DNA of 64,000 nucleotides from Pontibacter silvestris (GCF_020907275.1 NZ_JAJJWI010000007.1:152781-216780), one strand, 5' to 3'. Counted from the first letter of the stretch, positions 34,001 to 42,776 are shown. Made by a program: numbers and translations. The notes: generated by a model from the sequence alone, not told the origin.

Positions 34001-35865
34001 ATGACCTGGTAAAAGGAGTCGTAGACTTTGCTATAGAGCAGAAAGGACAAGCGAGCCTGGAGTTCCCGCAGGCGCAGTACAGAACAAACATGAGCAGTGC
34101 CACATTAGACTTTAAAACGCAAAAGGTAAGCTTAAAATCTAATGATACCGGAGGCAAAAACTGGTTCTATTCTTTGCACCCACAACAGGACTCGCTTCGC
34201 TTTATGGCAGCTAATGGTTTATATAACCTTAAAAGCAATACCATTGAAGCAAACGGAGTACCTTATATAGCTGTAGGCGATGTGCATGTAGTGCCAGACA
34301 GCGGGCATGTGGAAGTTGCTGCTGATGCTACTATTAAAACACTGCGTAACGCTAAAATCATGGCTGATTCTGTGCAGCAATATCACAAGCTTTATGCAGG
34401 CAATATTGACATTATATCTCGCAGAGCTTTTAGAGGCGATGCACTGTTAAATTACACAAGTGCCACAGTAGACTCTTTCCAGTTACATTTTGCAGACTTT
34501 GTGTATGGTAATCCAGAGGAGAAAAAGAGAGGGAAGAAGAAAGAAGAGTTAGGCTTTACTTCTGCAAAAGCTACCATAGAGGATGCCAAATCGCTTTACA
34601 TTTTTCCGCGAGTGATGTATAGGGGGCAGGTAACTATGAACTCCAACAACCAGTACATGAACTTCGATGGAGAGTTGAAGCTGAACTTTACCGGCAATGA
34701 GGCCGATGCTGATTGGTTCTCTTATAAAAAAGACTCTTTAAACCCTAATAGTTTACGCATTCCACTTGTAGCACCAGTAGCGGCTGATGGAGTGCCTTTG
34801 CATACAGGACTTCACGTAGCAAATGGTTCTTCTGAATTGTACAGTACTTTTGTGTCTAAAAAGAAAGCGGAAGACGACCTGGACTTGTTCGTAGTAGATG
34901 GGTTGTTGTCTTACAATAAAGAAGCCAGTGAGTTTAAAATAGGTCAGGAAGCCCGTGCTTATGCCGACTCTTACCAGGGGAACGTGCTCACGTACAACGA
35001 AGCATCTAACACTGTTCATTTTGAAGGTAAGCTGAACCTGTTAAAAGCAGTGAAAGATTTTATGGTAGAAGCTTCTGGTAGCGGAAGTGCGAGAATAGAC
35101 AGTAATCGCTATAGCATGGATGCTTTTCTTGCTTTTGACCTGAATGTGCCTAGCCAGGCTTTAGCTTCTATGGCAAGTAGTATTAAGGAAAGTGCAGGAG
35201 GCGCCGGCGAGGCAATGGATGCAAGTGAAGCAACTATGTATAAGCTGGCAGCGTTCATCGGCGATAAAGAGGTGCGTAAGTACAAGGAGAGTTCTGCTGT
35301 GGAATATGTTCCGTTACCTAATTTGTCTGGCAAGCTGGTGCGTAGCATTATTCTGAACCAGGTAAACCTCCGTTGGTCCGATGCGCGTAAAGCATGGTAC
35401 AGTGTAGGCAAGTTAAGTATGGCGAGTATGGGCAAAGAAGACATAAATGCGCAACTGGACGGTTACCTGGAAATGCGCCATGATCTGAATGGTGAGCCTG
35501 CTGTGAATCTGTATGTGCAGGCTGACCCTTATACGTGGTATTACTTTAGCTTTTTTGAGAACGGCCTGTCCTTGGTTTCCTCTAATGAGAAATTTAATAA
35601 AGCTGTAAGCTCTAAGGCGCGAGGAACCAGAGGAATAAAATCCGGCTACGGCATTTATGCAGGTGCTCCGATTGAGAAGAATGAGTTCCTGGACTATTTC
35701 CGTAAAGCCTACCTGGATGGGGCAGGAGGTTTTGAGGTAGCTAAAGAACAACCACTGGATGAGCCGACAGACAGGTTTGAGACTTTAGAAGAACAACCCC
35801 AAAAGGATAAGAAGAAGAAAAAGAAAAAAGATAAGCAAGATCCGTTTGGTCTTATAGAACAGTAA
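31087..35865 (+). CDS. Giant secreted protein of unknown function (1592 residues)
   Basis: The start at 31087 (MKRILPILLFFSILTAQAQ, a signal peptide) is preferred to the in-frame start at 31045. After a helical N-terminal part (about 25-150) and an acidic/lysine linker (160-235), about 1300 residues show repeating beta-strand patterns of the kind 'xxFNYxxxxVxxxxxAxxxT'. These recall the stacked strands of OstA/AsmA/TamB-like bridges without matching a motif I can name. The C-terminus is Lys-rich (KKKKKKKDKQDPFG). There is no transmembrane anchor, lipobox or T9SS-like terminal domain. It may be co-transcribed with prmA (11 bp). Confidence 0.85.
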   Translation: MKRILPILLFFSILTAQAQTKLSENPDEFVADVRAMLLAGKVENAEKLSAELEAAWSSGKLTAKQQKEVVNISQSMYRKRMSVNPHFVQFFTMVTAGVNNQHLEGGALDNMLHVTAKAVEQEKVKNLEKFLNTASLYLSTNRLFQNSYYTLSSAGGSFSFAYEGESKVSEEEAESKDGWDTAFEDAPADEQEEEDLWGVATKVPQKEDKKRSEKNRKETLKKQFIPALPGVSGPVLKLEKATLTFVTPWDSTSVEATSGQLMLTNNTFVGEGGKLNWKANGEPASAEFNKYSFNTSFAGFKVPDAIISYPAVLNAPVDGALEWISSRHKTSEYPYPKFFSFTNDASIKTLGTNIAYKGGFSLVGNTVGSKSLDNSLSEIVVMHNGERKFHSMARNYIITDSLILANRAAVAIYQQKDSITHPAMQLRFSTRKQELVLTKDKGGYANTPFFDTYHKLEITAERLHWLLNEPTIDFSILNTKTLVPLRLESTGYYSDNRFQRLIGVAQFHPLQVLVSYAVKSKQNDFYASDVAKSTKINESALKEAAINLSRQSYLDYDPASGYIALKPKAWHYVGSARDLKDYDHLVIKSIVPSGKNATLNLEDNKLTVRGVERVEFTRDSSIVYINPRSKELHILNNRDIEFDGQVYAGQLAFKGAEFKFNYNEFAIDMASLDTVALVPKRRRVKDEKVAEQVLTSGGSKMSGKLYLNKPDNKSGKEYFPEYPKFDAVSGAQVAFARPDVAGGAYDSTVYFDLPPFKLDSLSSAKKTVNLDGTFNSGGIFPPIKAKLQLMPDETLGFYYQPPATGLPAFEGKGMVFDTIMMDSKGIQSKGKIQHLTATIEAPAFNYYKNAVTTKEGTKVTIAEGASGGTNFPAATLNGFNMNWRPQADTMYLQTLEQPMQLYDEGLTFKGVAKLSPGGLYGSGEVENPLATVTAPDLHFEQRSFAGSQAQMLIKSDDEKLPGVKAQGVAFNYDLVKGVVDFAIEQKGQASLEFPQAQYRTNMSSATLDFKTQKVSLKSNDTGGKNWFYSLHPQQDSLRFMAANGLYNLKSNTIEANGVPYIAVGDVHVVPDSGHVEVAADATIKTLRNAKIMADSVQQYHKLYAGNIDIISRRAFRGDALLNYTSATVDSFQLHFADFVYGNPEEKKRGKKKEELGFTSAKATIEDAKSLYIFPRVMYRGQVTMNSNNQYMNFDGELKLNFTGNEADADWFSYKKDSLNPNSLRIPLVAPVAADGVPLHTGLHVANGSSELYSTFVSKKKAEDDLDLFVVDGLLSYNKEASEFKIGQEARAYADSYQGNVLTYNEASNTVHFEGKLNLLKAVKDFMVEASGSGSARIDSNRYSMDAFLAFDLNVPSQALASMASSIKESAGGAGEAMDASEATMYKLAAFIGDKEVRKYKESSAVEYVPLPNLSGKLVRSIILNQVNLRWSDARKAWYSVGKLSMASMGKEDINAQLDGYLEMRHDLNGEPAVNLYVQADPYTWYYFSFFENGLSLVSSNEKFNKAVSSKARGTRGIKSGYGIYAGAPIEKNEFLDYFRKAYLDGAGGFEVAKEQPLDEPTDRFETLEEQPQKDKKKKKKKDKQDPFGLIEQ

Positions 35866-36035
35866 CCAGAAGCCCTAAATACAGCGTATACACTAAAGTA
35901 AGGCAAAACTGATACTTGTAAAGTAAATCAAATATTCTATATATTTGAATTGATTGCGACCTTGAATAGGATCTTTTTTGCACTTATTTAAACTTAAAGT
36001 GGTTTAAGATCTAAGTTATAAACTCAAAGTAATTA

Positions 36036-36680
36036 ATGAGCATACTTCTGATAGCTATAATGTTTATAGCCGCTTACCTGATTGGCTCTATCTCTACCGC
36101 AGTTTGGGTAGGTCAGGCATACTATGGTGTTGATATACGCCAGCATGGGAGTGGTAACTCCGGTGCAACCAACACATTTAGGGTATTAGGTAAAAAGCCT
36201 GGTACAGCTGTTATGCTAATCGACATTTTTAAAGGCTGGACAGCCACTTCTCTTGCCGGGTTTCTGATTATTTTTAATGCGATTGAGCCTGATAAACTGG
36301 TTGTTTTCCAACTTATTTTAGGCGCTTTGGCTGTTATAGGTCATATTTTCCCGGTTTACGAAAACTTTAAAGGTGGTAAAGGTGTCGCGACTTTGTTAGG
36401 TATGATGCTCGCTATACAAACAGAAGTAGCGCTTATGTGTATGGTTATTTTTATTGTGGTATTGCTTACTTCTAAATATGTATCGCTGGGGTCTATGATT
36501 GCAGCACTGTCTTTCCCTATTTTGCTGTTACTACCCCGTTTCCAGCCAGATAACCCGATTCTGATCATTTTCGGGTTCATCATTTTTGCTGTGGTGGTAC
36601 TAACGCACCGTAAAAACATTAACCGCCTGTTGCAAGGCGAAGAAAGTAAAGCCAATATTAAATTAGGACGGAAAAGATGA
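36036..36680 (+). CDS. plsY: Glycerol-3-phosphate acyltransferase PlsY
   Basis: The 214-residue polytopic membrane protein has about five transmembrane helices. The PlsY motifs are HGSGNSGATNTFRVLGKK (motif 1), GHIFPVYENFKGGKGVATLLG (motif 2, cut here to FKGGKGVATLLG in core) and the loop SKYVSLGSM (motif 3). It transfers acyl groups from acyl-phosphate to glycerol-3-phosphate, the first step of phospholipid synthesis. It is a single gene ending in a terminator. The length is typical plus a short basic tail. Confidence 0.96.
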   Translation: MSILLIAIMFIAAYLIGSISTAVWVGQAYYGVDIRQHGSGNSGATNTFRVLGKKPGTAVMLIDIFKGWTATSLAGFLIIFNAIEPDKLVVFQLILGALAVIGHIFPVYENFKGGKGVATLLGMMLAIQTEVALMCMVIFIVVLLTSKYVSLGSMIAALSFPILLLLPRFQPDNPILIIFGFIIFAVVVLTHRKNINRLLQGEESKANIKLGRKR

Positions 36681-36720
36681 ACCTTGCCTGATTAATTAAT
36701 CACATCAAGTTAAAAAGCTT

Positions 36721-36757
36721 AAAAGCCATTCTTCTCTGCAAGGGTGGCTTTTTTTTG
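36721..36757 (+). terminator. plsY terminator
   Basis: AAAAGCCATTCTT (36721-36733) pairs with AAGGGTGGCTTTT (36740-36752) through G-U pairs, then a T-run follows. It is 40 bp after the plsY stop and 27 bp before the next gene. Confidence 0.75.
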
Positions 36758-36783
36758 TAACTTTAAGCATAACATTCTACCTC

Positions 36784-38148
36784 ATGATGAACGAATACAT
36801 AACTGAAAACGAAGAACGTTTTGTGTATGAACTGATGGAGATGCTTCGCATCCCGTCGGTAAGTGCCGACCCTAAGTTTAAAATAGATGTGCTGCGGACG
36901 GCTGAGTTTGTGAAGCAAAAGCTGGAAGAAGCAGGTGCAGATAACGTTGAATTATGTGAAACGGCTGGTAACCCTATTATTTACGGAGAGAAAATAGTAG
37001 GTACTGACCTGCCGACCGTATTGGTATACGGCCACTACGATGTACAGCCAGCTGACCCTTACGAGCTGTGGGACTCGCCTCCCTTTGAGCCTGTAGTAAA
37101 AGAAAATAAGATATATGCCCGGGGGGCCTGCGACGATAAAGGCCAGATGTACATGCACGTAAAGGCGTTTGAGGTGATGATGAAAAACGACAGCCTACCT
37201 TGTAATGTAAAGTTTATGATTGAGGGTGAGGAGGAAGTTGGCTCTGTGAACCTGGCTACGTTTGTAAGAGATAATAAAGACAGGCTTAAGGGCAATGTTA
37301 TTCTTATCTCCGATACCAGTATGTTAGGTAACGAGACACCATCTGTTACAACAGGGTTACGTGGCATGAGCTATTTGGAAGTAGAGGTAACGGGGCCTAA
37401 CCGCGACTTGCACTCAGGTATGTATGGTGGTGCTGTAGCGAACCCTATCAACATATTATGTAAAATGATTGCCTCTTTACATGATGAGCAGAACCACATA
37501 ACCATTCCGGGTTTTTACGACAATGTAGAGGAGCTAAGTCAGGAAGAACGTAATGAAATGGCACGTGCACCTTTCAGCCTGGATAACTATAAAAAAGCTC
37601 TTGACTTAGGCGACGTACACGGCGAAGAAGGGTATAGTACCTTAGAATGTACTTCTATTAGGCCTACCTTAGATGTAAACGGAATATGGGGAGGTTACAC
37701 CGGAGAAGGAGCTAAAACAGTTATAGCCTCTAAAGCCTATGCTAAAATTTCAATGCGTTTGGTGCCTAACCAATCATCTGAAGAAATTACAAAGAAGTTT
37801 CAGAAGCACTTTGAAAGCATTGCGCCTGCCAGTGTTAAAGTTAAGGTTAAGCCGCATCATGGAGGAGAGCCTGTGGTTACTCCAACAGATTCTGTGGCAT
37901 ATCAGGCGGCTGCTAAAGCTTATGAGGAGACTTTTGCTAAAAAGCCTGTACCAGTACGTAGTGGTGGTTCCATTCCTATTGTTGCCATGTTCAAATCAGA
38001 GTTGGGGTTGGATTCTGTACTCATGGGTTTTGGTCTTGACTCTGATGCTATTCACTCTCCTAATGAAAGCTTCGGTATCTTTAACTTCCTGAAGGGAATA
38101 GAAACAATTCCTTTTTTCTATAAATACTATGCAGAGATGAGTAAATAA
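36784..38148 (+). CDS. M20-family dipeptidase
   Basis: The 454-residue cytosolic metallopeptidase has metal-binding YGHYDVQPADPYELWDSPPF (His and Asp), ARGACDDKGQMYMHV, the catalytic EGEEEVGS (general base Glu plus metal Glu) and HSPNESFGIFNF near the C-terminus. The insert beginning TGPNRDLHSGMYGG is the dimerisation lid of the M20 dipeptidase/CNDP group. It cleaves dipeptides with two divalent metals. ATG occurs twice in a row; the first was used. It ends at a strong terminator shared with the converging barrel gene. Confidence 0.95.
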   Translation: MMNEYITENEERFVYELMEMLRIPSVSADPKFKIDVLRTAEFVKQKLEEAGADNVELCETAGNPIIYGEKIVGTDLPTVLVYGHYDVQPADPYELWDSPPFEPVVKENKIYARGACDDKGQMYMHVKAFEVMMKNDSLPCNVKFMIEGEEEVGSVNLATFVRDNKDRLKGNVILISDTSMLGNETPSVTTGLRGMSYLEVEVTGPNRDLHSGMYGGAVANPINILCKMIASLHDEQNHITIPGFYDNVEELSQEERNEMARAPFSLDNYKKALDLGDVHGEEGYSTLECTSIRPTLDVNGIWGGYTGEGAKTVIASKAYAKISMRLVPNQSSEEITKKFQKHFESIAPASVKVKVKPHHGGEPVVTPTDSVAYQAAAKAYEETFAKKPVPVRSGGSIPIVAMFKSELGLDSVLMGFGLDSDAIHSPNESFGIFNFLKGIETIPFFYKYYAEMSK

Positions 38149-38165
38149 GTCCTTTTTCATCTTTA

Positions 38166-38208
38166 AAAGCCAAAGCCCCAACAATATTACTGTTGGGGCT
38201 TTGGCTTT
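38166..38208. terminator. Strong bidirectional terminator (18-bp stem)
   Basis: AAAGCCAAAGCCCCAACA (38166-38183) pairs exactly with 38191-38208 over a 7-base loop. It is placed between the dipeptidase gene and the converging PorT-like gene. Confidence 0.85.
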
Positions 38209-38307
38209 ATCTTCACTTCAAGAAGAGAGTCCACGTTTCTTTATTAAAATGAATGAGGCAGCTTAAGTATGGAATTGTCGTAGCCTTTTAGCTAAGTTGC
38301 CACAAAG

Positions 38308-38967
38308 CTAGTACATCAGGTTAGCAGGCTGTTGAGGTGGGCGCAAATAACCAATGGAGAGTTGCCAGGCCATGTTTCGCTGAGTAAGATTTTTTGAGAA
38401 ACTGCGAAGACCACCGGTGTTACGTACGCTCAGAAAAAAGCCATTGTCCATAATAATACCTACTCCTACAGTATAGCCGTAGTCAAACCGATTAAAGTCG
38501 TTTATGCTGTACTCTTGTGGGCCCAGCACGACAGGAGATGAGCTTCCCTGGTTTGTACTACTAAGTCTGTCGGTTTGGCTATACTCGTCTACAAGGTAAG
38601 CAACGTAAGGACCTGCTTCTGCAAATAAGCCCCCTTTTCGTATTTTTGCGAGCAAGGGCAGTTCAATATAGCGCAGTCTGATATCCCCATCCATATACTC
38701 ATCGTCATTTAACGGATAGCCTTCATATACAAAGCCTTTTTCCGCGTAATTTAGCTCTGCCTGCACCGCAAGGGCAGAAACAAATTCATAGCTGTAAATA
38801 AATCCGGCATTAAGGCTTGCTATATGCCGGATCTCATCTGATGGGGCATCGCTTCCTACGGCATGTGTAAAGCCCCCACCTACTTTTGCGCCAAAGCGCG
38901 TGTATTGTGCCTGAGCTGTTAATAGTGGCAGAAATGTAAGGGCAATGATCGTGATAGTTTTTTTCAT
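38308..38967 (-). CDS. PorT-family barrel protein (paralogue 1)
   Basis: The start at 38967 (MKKTITIIALTFLPLLTAQA) gives 219 residues with a signal peptide. The upstream codon at 38982 would put a charged extension before it. Strands such as RYIELPLLAKIRKGGLFAEA and YGYTVGVGIIMDN belong to the PorT/OMP_b-brl_2 group. It is the most divergent of three consecutive barrel genes (38.3-40.7 kb), all on the minus strand. No enzymatic role is expected; the specific function is unknown. Confidence 0.88.
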   Translation of the reverse strand: MKKTITIIALTFLPLLTAQAQYTRFGAKVGGGFTHAVGSDAPSDEIRHIASLNAGFIYSYEFVSALAVQAELNYAEKGFVYEGYPLNDDEYMDGDIRLRYIELPLLAKIRKGGLFAEAGPYVAYLVDEYSQTDRLSSTNQGSSSPVVLGPQEYSINDFNRFDYGYTVGVGIIMDNGFFLSVRNTGGLRSFSKNLTQRNMAWQLSIGYLRPPQQPANLMY

Positions 38968-39076
38968 AGCTGTGAGTTTCATATAGTGCTTGAGAGCGGG
39001 GTTAGTCTAGTACTTTAGTTTACTGCGACAGACGTAAAATTGTTAGACAGGGAAGGAATATAAAGGCACAAAAAAA

Positions 39077-39102
39077 GCCAGCCTTGCAAAGGCAAGGCTG
39101 GC
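39077..39102 (-). terminator. Terminator between barrel paralogues 1 and 2
   Basis: GCCAGCCTTGC (39077-39087) pairs with GCAAGGCTGGC (39092-39102) over the loop AAAG. It follows paralogue 2 on the minus strand and has A-runs on both sides, so the transcript ends in a U-run. Confidence 0.85.
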
Positions 39103-39132
39103 AAAAAATAGCAGAATGGTTATTTTAGTTTG

Positions 39133-39810
39133 TTATCGTCCGAAGTTATAACCCAGAGTTAACATAAATACCGAGTTTCTGGCATTACTTAAATCGCTTC
39201 CTATTTCTCCTTCTTCAAAATCCTCAGGGTTAAAGTCTCCAAAATCGTTGAAGCTGCCATTGTAGCGGACACCAATGCTAAAGCCGGTGGTTGTTGCTAA
39301 TCCAATACCCGCAGCATAACCTATTTCAAACTTCTTCATGTCGTCTCTGTCTACCTGACTTGTGCTTGATGACTGAAGTTCATCATTTCTATAAAGTTCA
39401 GTTTCGTTGTTTACACTAAGCAGGTAAGATGCCTGAGGACCAGCCTCAAAATAAATGGGGCCAGCTTTTATTTTAGCTAAAATAGGCAGGTCTAAATAGT
39501 TCATGTTAGTCTTACCTTCACGTCTGTAGGTGTCGTTGATTAAAGGTATTGTGTATTCTTCATCACTGTTTTTATAGCCTTTATTAGAATAAAGTAGCTC
39601 TGGCTGAACCGAGAAAAACTCACCTACAATAGGAATGTTATAGGTTAAACCGGCGTGAAAGCCCAACTTGTTCTCAAAAAGGTCTTCATTTTGTAAATCA
39701 CCCTCCACGTTGGATAGGTTAGCACCTACTCTGATACCCAGACCAGATTGTGCATTTGCTACTGAAGCAGTAGCGATAATAAAAGAGAATACTATAAATA
39801 ACTTTTTCAT
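39133..39810 (-). CDS. PorT-family barrel protein (paralogue 2)
   Basis: The start at 39810 (MKKLFIVFSFIIATASVANA) gives 225 residues with a clean signal peptide. It is close to paralogue 3: both share GFHAGLT, PEFFS or EFFSVQPELLYSNKG-type blocks, DLPILAKIKAGPIYFEAGPQ and NSVFMLTLGYNF. The terminal Phe-containing strand suits an outer-membrane barrel. The pair looks like a local duplication, with its own terminator on either side. Confidence 0.9.
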   Translation of the reverse strand: MKKLFIVFSFIIATASVANAQSGLGIRVGANLSNVEGDLQNEDLFENKLGFHAGLTYNIPIVGEFFSVQPELLYSNKGYKNSDEEYTIPLINDTYRREGKTNMNYLDLPILAKIKAGPIYFEAGPQASYLLSVNNETELYRNDELQSSSTSQVDRDDMKKFEIGYAAGIGLATTTGFSIGVRYNGSFNDFGDFNPEDFEEGEIGSDLSNARNSVFMLTLGYNFGR

Positions 39811-40143
39811 AATCTTAATACGTTTGTAGTACATTGATTGTTTAAACAACAATAGTACGGGTACTCAAATTTTTATTTGTTTTAGTTATACAATAGTTTA
39901 ACTGATTTGAGGGTAAGATGTTGGCCTATGATCGAATATTTTTTTATTATAAGTCGTTTTTCTCTTACTCTCTGGCATGCATGCAACTGATTATATAGCA
40001 ACAAGTAGGCCAAAATATATTAATAGTTTATATATGGTTATTATATTTAAAGCAAGTGGTGGTGCTTTTAGCTGATCAAAGGAATTACCCGGCACCAGGC
40101 CGGGGTTTTGCTTTCATAGTTTGTATCTTGTACTAAGGCGGGT

Positions 40144-40734
40144 CTATCTGGTTGGCAAGGTAAAACCCAGCGTAAGCAGAAAGACAGAGTTTCTTACGTC
40201 AGCACTGTTATCCCCATCATCGTAAAGTTTGGAAAAATCGCCGTTGTAACGTACGCCAAGGCTTAACCCCATTGGTACAGATGTAAGACCAAGCCCGGCT
40301 GCGTAACCAACACTGGTGCGCCGAAGGTTATCTATATCATCAAAGTCTATGGAAGTGCTGCCTGTCGGGCTAACTTCAACTTTGTCATTAATACGAAAAG
40401 ATACCTGAGGGCCAGCCTCAAAATAAATAGGACCAGCATTAATACGAGCCAGTACGGGTACATCGAGATAGTCTACTCTCACTTTAAACAAGTCGTCGTT
40501 GTAACTTGCACCTTTCTGAGAGTAAAGAACTTCCGGCTGAATAGAAAAGAATTCCGGTACAATAGGGAAGTTTGCAGTTAAACCAGCATGAAAGCCCCAT
40601 CTGCTTTCAAAGTCTTCTGAATCATCTCCTTCGAAGCTGGCTATGTTAGCGCCCCCTCTTATACCTATACGTTGTGCTTGTGCCGCAAATGCTGTTAGCA
40701 AGGCAAAGGCAAAAAGTAACAGTGTCTTTTTCAT
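40144..40734 (-). CDS. PorT-family barrel protein (paralogue 3)
   Basis: The 196-residue barrel has a signal peptide (MKKTLLLFAFALLTAFAAQA). Core blocks GIRGGANIASFEGDDSED, WGFHAGLTANFPIVPEFFSI and LARINAGPIYFEAGPQVSF match paralogue 2. It is shorter mainly in the loop after the SQKG strand. It is separated from paralogue 2 by about 290 bp. The function is unknown; the duplication suggests a conserved envelope role with variable loops. Confidence 0.9.
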   Translation of the reverse strand: MKKTLLLFAFALLTAFAAQAQRIGIRGGANIASFEGDDSEDFESRWGFHAGLTANFPIVPEFFSIQPEVLYSQKGASYNDDLFKVRVDYLDVPVLARINAGPIYFEAGPQVSFRINDKVEVSPTGSTSIDFDDIDNLRRTSVGYAAGLGLTSVPMGLSLGVRYNGDFSKLYDDGDNSADVRNSVFLLTLGFTLPTR

Positions 40735-40903
40735 AGTTTAAAAGGTTAATCTTAAGACTACAACAAAGCTGTTCATTATTCTTTATTATATATCTGTTTT
40801 GGGGTTATTACGGGGCATTCTAATAAAAGTCTAAAAAATAAACTTAAATTTAGTGAGTAACTGGAGTGGCGTGTTGCAATCTTAAAGACAAAAGAAAATA
40901 AAA

Positions 40904-40926
40904 ACGGCAGCTGTTTTAGCTGCCGT
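40904..40926 (-). terminator. Terminator downstream of the YifB/ComM gene
   Basis: ACGGCAGCT (40904-40912) pairs with AGCTGCCGT (40918-40926) over GTTTT. On the minus strand it follows the stop codon, and the A-run before it becomes a U-tract. Confidence 0.8.
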
Positions 40927-40973
40927 AGATGCTCTTAATAGTAATTTAACTATATGTTAACAACAGGACGTTC

Positions 40974-42512
40974 TTAACCTGCCCATCCTTCTCTGTCCAA
41001 ACTGCGGTATTGTATGGCTTCTGCTAAATGTTCAATTTTAATACTCTCACTATCAGCTAAGTCTGCGATAGTTCTGCTTACTTTTAGTATACGGTCATAG
41101 GCACGGGCTGAAAGGCCCAGGCGCTCCATGGCGGTTTTTAATAAAGCTCTTCCGGCTTCATTAATCTGGCAAATATCTTTTACCATTTGGGAGGGCATCA
41201 TGGCATTTGAGTGAATGTTCGGGAAGTCTTTGAAACGGATTGTCTGTAGTTGGCGTGTACGTACTACCCGCTCCCTAATTGTGCTGCTATCTTCGGCTTT
41301 GCGGGTGGCAGTCATCTCGTCAAAAGTGACAGGTGTTACTTCTACATGCAGGTCTATACGGTCCAGTAATGGTCCGCTAACCTTGTTCAGGTAACGCTGT
41401 ACTATGCCTGGGCCACATACACAGTCCTTCTCCGGATGATTATAATAGCCACACGGACACGGGTTCATGCTTGCTACCAGCATGAAGTTAGCAGGGAAGT
41501 CTATGGTTGTTCTGGCCCTGGATATGGTTACACGGCGTTCCTCAAGTGGCTGGCGCATTACCTCCAGCACAGTTCGCTTAAATTCAGGTAGTTCATCTAA
41601 AAACAGTACACCATTATGCGATAATGATATCTCACCAGGCTGAGGCATTCCGCCTCCGCCTACCAAGGCAACATCTGATATAGTGTGGTGCGGCGAACGG
41701 TACGGGCGATTGGTTAACAAAGAAGCCGATTCTCCAAGTTTTCCGGCAACAGAATGTATTTTAGTAGTTTCTAACGCTTCGTGCATAGATAGTGGCGGCA
41801 GAATAGACGGCAGCCGCTTGGCCAACATGGTTTTACCGGCTCCCGGAGGGCCGATCATAATGACATTGTGCCCTCCGGCAGCGGCAATTTCAAGCGCACG
41901 CTTAATGTTCTCCTGCCCCTGCACATCGGCAAAGTCAGCCGCATATTGGTCTACTTCGCTCTGGAAAATGTCGCGGGTGTTAATAACCACAGGCTCTATT
42001 TCACGCTTCCCGTCTAAAAATTCAATGGCTTCTTTAATATTGCTCACGCCTACTACATCAAGGCTGTTAACAATGGCGGCTTCGGTGGCATTCTGAACAG
42101 GAAGTATAAAGCCCTTGAAGCCTTCTTTCCGGGCTTGTATGGCTATAGGCAGTACCCCTTTAATAGGCCTGAGTGAACCATCAAGTGAAAGTTCTCCCAT
42201 AATCATATATTGCGCAACTTTATTATCTGCCATTTGGCCGGAAGCAGCTAATACACCCATAGCTATTGTCAGATCATAGGCAGAGCCCTCTTTACGTATA
42301 TCGGCAGGGGCCATATTGATAACTACCTTCTGGCGGGGCATTTTATAACCATACTGCTTTAATGCCGATTCAATGCGCTGTTCGCCTTCTTTCACGGCAT
42401 TATCCGGTAGGCCTACTAGAAAATATCTGGCACCGGCGCTAACACTAACTTCAACGGTAATAGTATAGGCATTTACGCCTTGTACGGCACTGCCGAACGT
42501 CTTAATGAGCAT
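40974..42512 (-). CDS. YifB/ComM-type Mg-chelatase-like AAA ATPase
   Basis: The 512-residue protein has an N-terminal Lon-protease-like ChlI domain (residues 1-160, with ALKQYGYKMPRQKVVINMAP), then an AAA+ module with Walker A GPPGAGKTMLAKRLPS, Walker B VLFLDELPEF and the sensor/arginine segments near EVMRQPLEERRVTISR. A Cys-rich CPCGYYNHPEKDC loop follows. It matches YifB/ComM, a hexameric helicase linked to natural transformation and branch migration. It lies divergent from the histidine kinase, with a 34-bp palindrome between them. Confidence 0.95.
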   Translation of the reverse strand: MLIKTFGSAVQGVNAYTITVEVSVSAGARYFLVGLPDNAVKEGEQRIESALKQYGYKMPRQKVVINMAPADIRKEGSAYDLTIAMGVLAASGQMADNKVAQYMIMGELSLDGSLRPIKGVLPIAIQARKEGFKGFILPVQNATEAAIVNSLDVVGVSNIKEAIEFLDGKREIEPVVINTRDIFQSEVDQYAADFADVQGQENIKRALEIAAAGGHNVIMIGPPGAGKTMLAKRLPSILPPLSMHEALETTKIHSVAGKLGESASLLTNRPYRSPHHTISDVALVGGGGMPQPGEISLSHNGVLFLDELPEFKRTVLEVMRQPLEERRVTISRARTTIDFPANFMLVASMNPCPCGYYNHPEKDCVCGPGIVQRYLNKVSGPLLDRIDLHVEVTPVTFDEMTATRKAEDSSTIRERVVRTRQLQTIRFKDFPNIHSNAMMPSQMVKDICQINEAGRALLKTAMERLGLSARAYDRILKVSRTIADLADSESIKIEHLAEAIQYRSLDREGWAG

Positions 42513-42555
42513 CTAACTATGTCTTTATCTTAGGGGTACAGGTAAATTGTCTTTG

Positions 42556-42589
42556 GCCGGAACATTGTTATGCATAACAATGTTCCGGC
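42556..42589. repeat. 34-bp perfect palindrome between divergent genes
   Basis: The sequence 42556-42589 (left half GCCGGAACATTGTTATG) is a perfect palindrome with no loop, lying 44 bp upstream of the YifB/ComM start and 188 bp upstream of the histidine-kinase start. It is not placed as a terminator for either gene. It may be an operator or a cruciform. Confidence 0.9.
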
Positions 42590-42734
42590 TTGAACTATAG
42601 TGCTTCATAATTTTATTGCACTGCATAAGTACTTGAACTTTCTAAAGTACTAAAAAAAGTAGAATAACAAGATACGTACTAACGCTACTAACATTTACTA
42701 GGCAGTATGTAATAATAGGTATGTTCTTGTTCAT

Positions 42735-42742
42735 TATATTTG
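42735..42742 (+). promoter_or_regulatory. Possible histidine-kinase -7 promoter element
   Basis: TATATTTG fits the -7 consensus TAnnTTTG, 35 bp before the kinase start. No TTG was found at the right upstream distance, so the promoter is tentative. Confidence 0.35.
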
Positions 42743-42776
42743 GTTATTACTATATTTATCAGCATCAGAAAATAAA

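Noticed and set aside
40088..40110. GC-rich hairpin CCCGGC/GCCGGG with a TTTT run on the plus strand
   Set aside because: No plus-strand gene ends near it, and on the minus strand the T-run is on the wrong side. It is not listed as a terminator.
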